Part shown: positions 1 through 4,684 of the stretch, piece by piece
How positions within the stretch are numbered: the first letter of the stretch is position 1
Layout: every line of letters starts with the position of its first letter
DNA from: Candidatus Bipolaricaulota bacterium
GTDB lineage: Bacteria > Bipolaricaulota > Bipolaricaulia > UBA7950 > UBA9294
Length of the DNA: 6,394 nucleotides
Assembly (NCBI GenBank): GCA_015485945.1
Contig: WFSM01000105.1
Span: 1 to 6,394 of the forward strand
Direction: 5' to 3'
The notes under the pieces: model-generated
Seen by the model: only the letters and a program-made list of their open reading frames with translations
Told to the model about the DNA's origin: nothing
Database searches by the model: none
Position numbers and translations under genes: made by a program

Positions 1-212
1 CCCGTCTCCCGGTGAAAAACGGAGTTGTGGACATCGACTCGATTTGGGTGGAGACGTCATTGCCGTACGATCTTCTCCAGGAGATCCTATCGCGACCGGA
101 TATCGTACTCCCGGAAAACGTGGAACGGATCCACATGAAGTCAGCAATCCAGATGGGAGGGAGCGGTGGAAAGAAAACGCGGAAACGAAGAAGCCGTAAA
201 CTTCGGCACTGA
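1..212 (+). CDS. C-terminal end of an unidentified protein (5' end outside window)
   Basis: The frame is open from base 3 to the TGA at 210-212 and gives 69 residues. A GTG at 12 could in principle start it, but no Shine-Dalgarno-like sequence precedes it and the frame stays open to the window edge, so I read this as the tail of a longer gene. The visible part begins with a mixed segment (around VVDIDSIWVETSLPYDLLQE) and ends in a strongly basic tail: nine Lys/Arg among the last 14 residues (GKKTRKRRSRKLRH). Such tails often contact nucleic acid, but that is inference. I do not recognise the family. Its last 47 nt overlap the start of the phosphohexomutase gene, so it is probably the upstream member of the same operon. 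A sequencing indel that extended the frame is an alternative explanation of the long overlap. Confidence 0.6.
   Translation, partial: RLPVKNGVVDIDSIWVETSLPYDLLQEILSRPDIVLPENVERIHMKSAIQMGGSGGKKTRKRRSRKLRH
155..163 (+). promoter_or_regulatory. Shine-Dalgarno sequence of the phosphohexomutase gene
   Basis: GGGAGGGAG lies just upstream of the GTG at 166. GGGAGG ends 5 nt before the start codon, which is suitable spacing. It sits inside the coding sequence of the upstream gene and supports GTG 166 as the start. No later start is possible because the conserved FGTDGWRG motif begins at 202. Confidence 0.7.
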
Positions 213-1647
213 CGGCTGGCGGGGAGTGATCGCCCGCGAGTTCACGTTTGGAAACGTGGGGCGGGTGGCAGCTGCCACCGGAAAGTTTTTGCCCGCTGCT
301 GAGCGCAAAGAACTGGCGATCTACACTGACTGGGGAGCGGAATACCGTCCGGCGGTCGCTGGAGTGGTCGTTGGTTACGATATGCGGTTCCTATCGCGCG
401 AGTTCGCCCACCATTTTGCCCGTGTTCTCCACGATTCCGGGATTCCGGTGGTGGTGGCAAACGCTCCGGTAACCACCCCTGCGGTGTCATATGCGGTTGT
501 CGACCGCCGCGCCGCCGCCGGCATCATGATTACCGCCAGCCATAATCCCCCGATCTACAACGGGCTCAAGTACAAGGCTGAGTACGGCGGGTCGGCTCCG
601 GAGGAGGTGACTGACGGCGTCGTGGCATACCTCCAGGATAAGATCCCGGTTCCGCACACCCCGGAGGGCGGGGTGCCGGAGGTCGATCTGCGGACGCCGT
701 TTCTCGCCAAGATTCGCACCCTAATTGACCCCGCCCGACTGAAGGCGTCGCCAGTGCACGTGGTAGTCGATTCGATGTACGGATCGGCGCAGGGATACGT
801 CGCTGAAATCCTGCGTGAGCACCACGTGTCCTACACCCAAATCCGGGGGCGCCACGATCCGTTGTTCGGGGGGAAGAAGCCAGAGCCGATCGAGGAGAAC
901 CTCGTTCCGTTGCGGGCAGTGATCGCGTCGCTTCACGGTCGTACTTCGCCGCTCATCGGTGTGGTGACCGACGGCGATGGCGACCGCGTCTCCGGCATGG
1001 ACGAGCGTGGCGGGTTTATCGATGCTCACCGTACGTTCGCCCTTCTCCTTCGTTATCTCGTTGAGGAACGGGGAATGCGCGGAGCGGTTGTTACCTCGTT
1101 TAACCTTACCGATATGGCGCGCGATATGTGTGACGATTATGGCCTTCCGCAGATCGTTGTTCCAATCGGGTTTAAACACCACTGCAAGCAGATTCTCAAG
1201 CGCGGCGACGTCCTCATCGCGGGGGAGGAGAGCGGCAGTTTTGCGATTCGTGGGCACATCCCGGAGCGGGATGGGGTCCTGTGTTCCCTCCTTCTCACCG
1301 AAATCGCGGCGAGCGCGAAGAAACCGATGAGCGCGGTGGTGGAGTCGCTGTTCGCCAAGTATGGCCCGCGGTTCTACCACCGCCGTGACATTCATGTTCC
1401 CCATCGCCTGGAGGTGGTGGAGAAACTGCGGCATAATCCGCCGGATAAGTTTGCCGGGATGGCGGTACAGTCGGTAGAGACACTCGATGGGGTGAAGCTC
1501 CGGTTCAAAGGCGGATGGCTTCTGTTTCGCGCGTCCGGAACCGAGCCGATCTTACGGCTGTACTGCGAAATGAGGACCAAACAAGACGTGCACAAATTGT
1601 TGGACGAAGCGGAACGGTTAGCGCGGGGAGATCTCAGGCTATGGTAG
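166..1647 (+). CDS. Phosphoglucomutase/phosphomannomutase family protein (alpha-D-phosphohexomutase)
   Basis: Predicted cytoplasmic enzyme of 493 residues that moves a phosphate between the C1 and C6 hydroxyls of a hexose through a phosphoserine intermediate, supplying sugar 1-phosphates for nucleotide-sugar or storage-glycan synthesis. All four family loops are visible: the N-terminal FGTDGWRG at 13-20; the active-site TASHNP at 123-128 with the phosphorylated Ser125; the metal-binding DGDGDR at 269-274; the sugar-binding GEESGS at 353-358, followed by HIPERDG at 364-370; and the phosphate-binding RASGTEP at 455-461. The FGTDGWRG...FTF start and GEESG...HIPE.DG loop resemble the PGM-like subgroup of uncertain substrate, so I do not choose between glucose and mannose and give no symbol. 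Length is normal. It starts at GTG 166 inside the upstream gene and its last 7 nt overlap leuS, indicating a tightly packed operon. Confidence 0.93.
   Translation: MERKRGNEEAVNFGTDGWRGVIAREFTFGNVGRVAAATGKFLPAAERKELAIYTDWGAEYRPAVAGVVVGYDMRFLSREFAHHFARVLHDSGIPVVVANAPVTTPAVSYAVVDRRAAAGIMITASHNPPIYNGLKYKAEYGGSAPEEVTDGVVAYLQDKIPVPHTPEGGVPEVDLRTPFLAKIRTLIDPARLKASPVHVVVDSMYGSAQGYVAEILREHHVSYTQIRGRHDPLFGGKKPEPIEENLVPLRAVIASLHGRTSPLIGVVTDGDGDRVSGMDERGGFIDAHRTFALLLRYLVEERGMRGAVVTSFNLTDMARDMCDDYGLPQIVVPIGFKHHCKQILKRGDVLIAGEESGSFAIRGHIPERDGVLCSLLLTEIAASAKKPMSAVVESLFAKYGPRFYHRRDIHVPHRLEVVEKLRHNPPDKFAGMAVQSVETLDGVKLRFKGGWLLFRASGTEPILRLYCEMRTKQDVHKLLDEAERLARGDLRLW
1625..1630 (+). promoter_or_regulatory. Probable Shine-Dalgarno sequence of leuS
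   Basis: GGGGAG ends 10 nt before the ATG at 1641, within the last codons of the phosphohexomutase gene. The spacing is slightly long but usable. Together with protein homology it favours ATG 1641 over the in-frame start at 1515: bacterial LeuRS proteins begin just before the YNF...E..W...W segment, which is what follows this ATG. Confidence 0.5.
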
Positions 1648-4523
1648 AAGAGTACAACTTCAAGGTGGTCGAAGCGCGCTGGCGCGATTTTTGGCGGAAG
1701 CGCCGGTTCTTCCATGCCGACAGCAATGACATCGAGAAGAAGTTTTACTATCTCAACATGTTCCCCTATCCATCCGGGTACCTGCACGTCGGCCATGGGA
1801 GAAACTACATCATCGGCGACGTCGTTACCCGGTTTTACCTGATGCGCGGGTACAACATCCTCAACCCGATGGGGTGGGACGCGTTCGGCCTGCCGGCCGA
1901 GAACGCAGCGATCGAGCGCGACGTTCATCCGCGCGATTGGACGCTTGACAACATCGCCCACGCCAAGGAGCAGTTCCGCGCATGGGGGATCGAGTACGAT
2001 TGGGACCGCGAGGTTACGACCTGCCTGCCCGATTACTACAAGTGGACGCAGTGGCTGTTTCTTCAGCTTTATAACCACGGGCTGGCGTACAAAAAGCGGG
2101 CGACGGTGAATTACTGCCCGACCTGCGACACTGTCCTTGCCAACGAACAGGTCGTCGGCGGAGTGTGCGAGCGGTGCGGAACACCACCGGTGAAAAAGAC
2201 CCTCGATCAGTGGTTCTTCAAGATCACCGCGTACGCTGATGCACTGCTGGACGGGCTGAAAAAGCTCGATGGCTGGCCGGAAAACGTGAAGAAGATGCAG
2301 GAAAACTGGATCGGCCGTAGTGAGGGAGCTGAGGTCAAATTCCACACCGAGAATGGTGAGGAAATCGTCGTATTCACCACGCGCCCGGACACGCTGTGGG
2401 GGGCGACGTTCATGGTGCTTGCGCCTGAGCATCCGGTTATCGATTCGCTCACCACCGTGACCCAGCGCGCTGCGGTCGACGCCTACCGTGCCGAGACGCA
2501 ACGCCGCACTGAGATCGAGCGTACCTCAACCGAACGGGAAAAGACCGGCGTGTTCACCGGCGGATACGCGATCAACCCGGTGAACGGGGAGAAGATCCCG
2601 GTGTGGATCGCCGATTACGTCCTGATGAGCTACGGGACTGGGGCGATTATGGCCGTGCCAGCGCACGACGAGCGCGACTTCGCATTCGCGCTCAAGTACG
2701 GGATTCCGATCATCCCGGTGATCGAACGTGACGATCGCCGGATTCGGTCGGTTGTCAACAAGGCGGACGTTGCGTCTGAATTTGCGGCCGCGCTCCGCGA
2801 TGCGGGGATCGAGTTCGCGGACGATAACGGTGCATTCGCGATCAAGCTCACGCTGGAGGATTACGAGAACTACCTCGCGATCGTCAGGCAGCACCTGCAG
2901 CCAACCGGGTGGGCAGCGACCGTTGGTTCCCGGTTTGCGTTCGTGTTCTCCGACAGGGTAATTGAACTTGCATCGGTGCACGCGGATCAAGAGATCATGT
3001 CTCGATTAACAGCCCTCGACCCTCACCTTTCCGCCAAGCACACAGCAATGGAGGTCCTCGCCGCGATTCCGGCCTACGCCGATCTCCTGTTTCACACCGA
3101 CCGTGGCACGATGATCAACGCGGGTGCATTCACCGGCACCCCGGGAGAAGACGCACTGGATAAGGTGATCGCATGGCTTGAGGAGACGGGTAAAGGACGC
3201 AGGGCCGTGAACTATCGACTGCACGACTGGCTCATTTCCCGGCAGCGTTACTGGGGGGCGCCAATCCCGATTGTCTACTGCGAGAAATGTGGAATTGTGC
3301 CGGTGCCGGAGAATGACCTTCCTGTCCTTCTGCCCGACGTCGAGTTTATCGGCAAAAAGGGGCTTGCTGACATCCCGGGCTACGCCGACACGACATGCCC
3401 GATCTGCGGCGGGCCGGCGAAGCGCGATACCGACACGATGGACACGTTCGTCGATTCCTCGTGGTATTACCTGCGCTACATCTCGCCCGATCGCGACGAC
3501 GTCCCGTTTGTCAAAGAGGACGTCGACAACTGGCTTCCGGTCGACCAATACGTCGGCGGGGTCGAGCACGCCATCCTTCACTTGTTGTATTCGCGGTTCA
3601 TCACCAAAGCACTCCATGATATGGGGTATGTCTCGTTCGACGAGCCGTTCCAGCGCCTGTTTACTCAGGGAATGATCTGCCACACCGCGTACCGCTGTCC
3701 TGAGCACGGCTGGCTTTATCCCCACGAGGTGGTGGACGGGCGCTGTCCTCATTGCGGGCGGAAGCTCGAAACGTACAACTTTTCGATGTCGAAATCGAAG
3801 AAAAACGTCGTGTCGCCGGAGGAGATTATCGGCCGCTACGGCGCCGATACTGAACGACTGTACACGCTGTTTATGGGGCCACCCGACCGCGATATCGAGT
3901 GGACAGAGGAAGGGGTGCGGGGCGCATTCCGGTTCCTTAATCGATTTTGGGCGCTTGTCCTATCGCAGGCAGGAAGGGTGAAATCCGCTCCCAAGAACAT
4001 CAATCCGGCTGCGCTTGATGCCGATGGCCGCGCCCTATGGCGCCGTTACAACCGGACGGTGAAAAAGGTGACCGAGGACATCGAGGGACGGTTCAACTTC
4101 AACACCGCGGTGGCGGCGGTGATGGAGCTTGTAAACGAGCTTTACCGCTATGTTACCGGTGAGGGAGACGATGCCCTCGTGCGCGCGGTTATCGAGGGAT
4201 TGATCTTGATTTTGTCGCCGTTTACTCCGTTTATCTGCGAGGAACTGTGGCGGCGAATCGGACATGACGACGCAGTTCTCGAACAAGCGTGGCCCACGTA
4301 CTCCGCCGCCGCGCTCGAAGAGGAAACCATCGAGATCCCGGTGCAGATAAACGGTAAGGTACGGGCGCGGGTCGAGGTTCCAGCCGCGGTGGGGAGCGAC
4401 TCCGAAGCGCTGCGGGAGGCGGTGCTCGCTGCCCCGGCGGTGCGGAAGCGGCTCAACGGAAAGGAGCCTATCAAGGTGATCGCCATCCCGGGGAAGATGG
4501 TGAGCATTGTCGTTCGGTCTTGA
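1641..4523 (+). CDS. leuS: Leucyl-tRNA synthetase (class Ia), with enlarged editing domain
   Basis: Charges tRNA-Leu with leucine in the cytoplasm and hydrolyses mischarged tRNA. From ATG 1641 it has 960 residues; E. coli LeuRS has 860. Domains in order: Rossmann fold with HVGH (HIGH motif) at 49-52; zinc module C159/C162/C176/C179; CP1 editing domain from about 225, with the threonine-rich TTRPDT at 246-251 and HDERD at 342-346, whose Asp346 matches E. coli Asp345; an insertion at about 362-488; the rest of CP1 from GTMINAG; return to the catalytic fold at WLISRQRYWG (530-539); a second Cys set, C547/C550/C586/C589; leucine-specific region with C686/H689/C702/C705; SMSKS at 715-719, which keeps catalytic-loop Lys718; anticodon-binding helices; C-terminal domain ending IPGKMVSIVVRS. 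Catalytic and editing residues are intact, so it should be functional. It overlaps the upstream gene by 7 nt, suggesting translational coupling. Confidence 0.97.
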   Translation: MVEEYNFKVVEARWRDFWRKRRFFHADSNDIEKKFYYLNMFPYPSGYLHVGHGRNYIIGDVVTRFYLMRGYNILNPMGWDAFGLPAENAAIERDVHPRDWTLDNIAHAKEQFRAWGIEYDWDREVTTCLPDYYKWTQWLFLQLYNHGLAYKKRATVNYCPTCDTVLANEQVVGGVCERCGTPPVKKTLDQWFFKITAYADALLDGLKKLDGWPENVKKMQENWIGRSEGAEVKFHTENGEEIVVFTTRPDTLWGATFMVLAPEHPVIDSLTTVTQRAAVDAYRAETQRRTEIERTSTEREKTGVFTGGYAINPVNGEKIPVWIADYVLMSYGTGAIMAVPAHDERDFAFALKYGIPIIPVIERDDRRIRSVVNKADVASEFAAALRDAGIEFADDNGAFAIKLTLEDYENYLAIVRQHLQPTGWAATVGSRFAFVFSDRVIELASVHADQEIMSRLTALDPHLSAKHTAMEVLAAIPAYADLLFHTDRGTMINAGAFTGTPGEDALDKVIAWLEETGKGRRAVNYRLHDWLISRQRYWGAPIPIVYCEKCGIVPVPENDLPVLLPDVEFIGKKGLADIPGYADTTCPICGGPAKRDTDTMDTFVDSSWYYLRYISPDRDDVPFVKEDVDNWLPVDQYVGGVEHAILHLLYSRFITKALHDMGYVSFDEPFQRLFTQGMICHTAYRCPEHGWLYPHEVVDGRCPHCGRKLETYNFSMSKSKKNVVSPEEIIGRYGADTERLYTLFMGPPDRDIEWTEEGVRGAFRFLNRFWALVLSQAGRVKSAPKNINPAALDADGRALWRRYNRTVKKVTEDIEGRFNFNTAVAAVMELVNELYRYVTGEGDDALVRAVIEGLILILSPFTPFICEELWRRIGHDDAVLEQAWPTYSAAALEEETIEIPVQINGKVRARVEVPAAVGSDSEALREAVLAAPAVRKRLNGKEPIKVIAIPGKMVSIVVRS
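2724..3104 (+). other. Extra block within the LeuRS CP1 editing domain
   Basis: LeuRS residues 362-488 lie between KYGIPIIPVI and GTMINAGAF. In E. coli LeuRS the same two landmarks are joined by about 18 residues; here there are 127. By eye the block alternates helices (about 375-389, 405-419, 446-458, 467-482) with a strand pair at about 424-443 (GWAATVGSRFAFVFSDRVIEL), so it looks like a compact alpha/beta subdomain rather than a disordered loop. Its base composition matches the rest of leuS (58% GC in a sampled 60 bases) and the frame is uninterrupted, so it is not an obvious recent insertion or frameshift. I cannot assign it to a known family. Confidence 0.75.
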
Positions 4524-4548
4524 AACCGCTGGGAAAATCGGGTAAAAA
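4520..4548 (+). promoter_or_regulatory. Candidate sigma70-type promoter for tRNA-Ala
   Basis: TTGAAA at 4520-4525 (five of six to TTGACA) and TAAAAA at 4543-4548 (four of six to TATAAT) are separated by exactly 17 nt. Transcription would begin near 4555, a few bases before the tRNA at 4561. The -35 box contains the leuS stop codon TGA (4521-4523). The tRNA could instead, or also, be made by read-through from the leuS operon, since I see no terminator between them. Confidence 0.45.
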
Positions 4549-4560
4549 GCTAACTACAGC

Positions 4561-4633
<73 letters not shown>

Positions 4634-4645
4634 GAAGGAAACATG

Positions 4646-4677
4646 TTGCGGCAAGAGCTAGCCCTCTTTCCCGGCAA
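4646..4677. terminator. Weak candidate terminator between tRNA-Ala and the convergent gene
   Basis: An imperfect hairpin can be drawn: TTGC, GG and AAGAG on the left pair with CTCTT, CC and GCAA on the right around the 6-nt loop CTAGCC, with one mismatch and small bulges. It is followed on the + strand by the T-rich GTCGTTATTATTC, not a clean T-run. Its place between two convergent genes, 12 nt after the tRNA and 7 nt after the minus-strand stop, fits a shared terminator, but the imperfect stem keeps confidence low. Confidence 0.3.
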
Positions 4678-4684
4678 GTCGTTA

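Noticed and set aside
721..1434. Minus-strand open frame of 237 codons opposite the mutase
   Set aside because: It is opposite the conserved active-site loops of the mutase and shows no domain of its own. Shadow frame.
1515..1640. In-frame N-terminal extension of leuS by 42 residues
   Set aside because: It lies inside the phosphohexomutase C-terminal domain, including the conserved phosphate-binding loop. The extension does not resemble a LeuRS N-terminus, and the ATG at 1641 has a usable Shine-Dalgarno sequence.
1392..2501. Long minus-strand open frame of 369 codons
   Set aside because: It is antisense to the mutase and leuS. The translation is rich in Arg/His/Val with no recognisable motif, as expected for shadows of GC-rich codons.
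3006..3752. Minus-strand open frame of 248 codons opposite leuS
   Set aside because: It lies opposite conserved LeuRS coding sequence, with no motif and no clear ribosome binding site. Shadow frame.
4640..4647. Palindrome AACATGTT after the tRNA as an operator or attachment core
   Set aside because: It is eight bases only, has no second copy nearby and no associated regulator or integrase. Likely chance.
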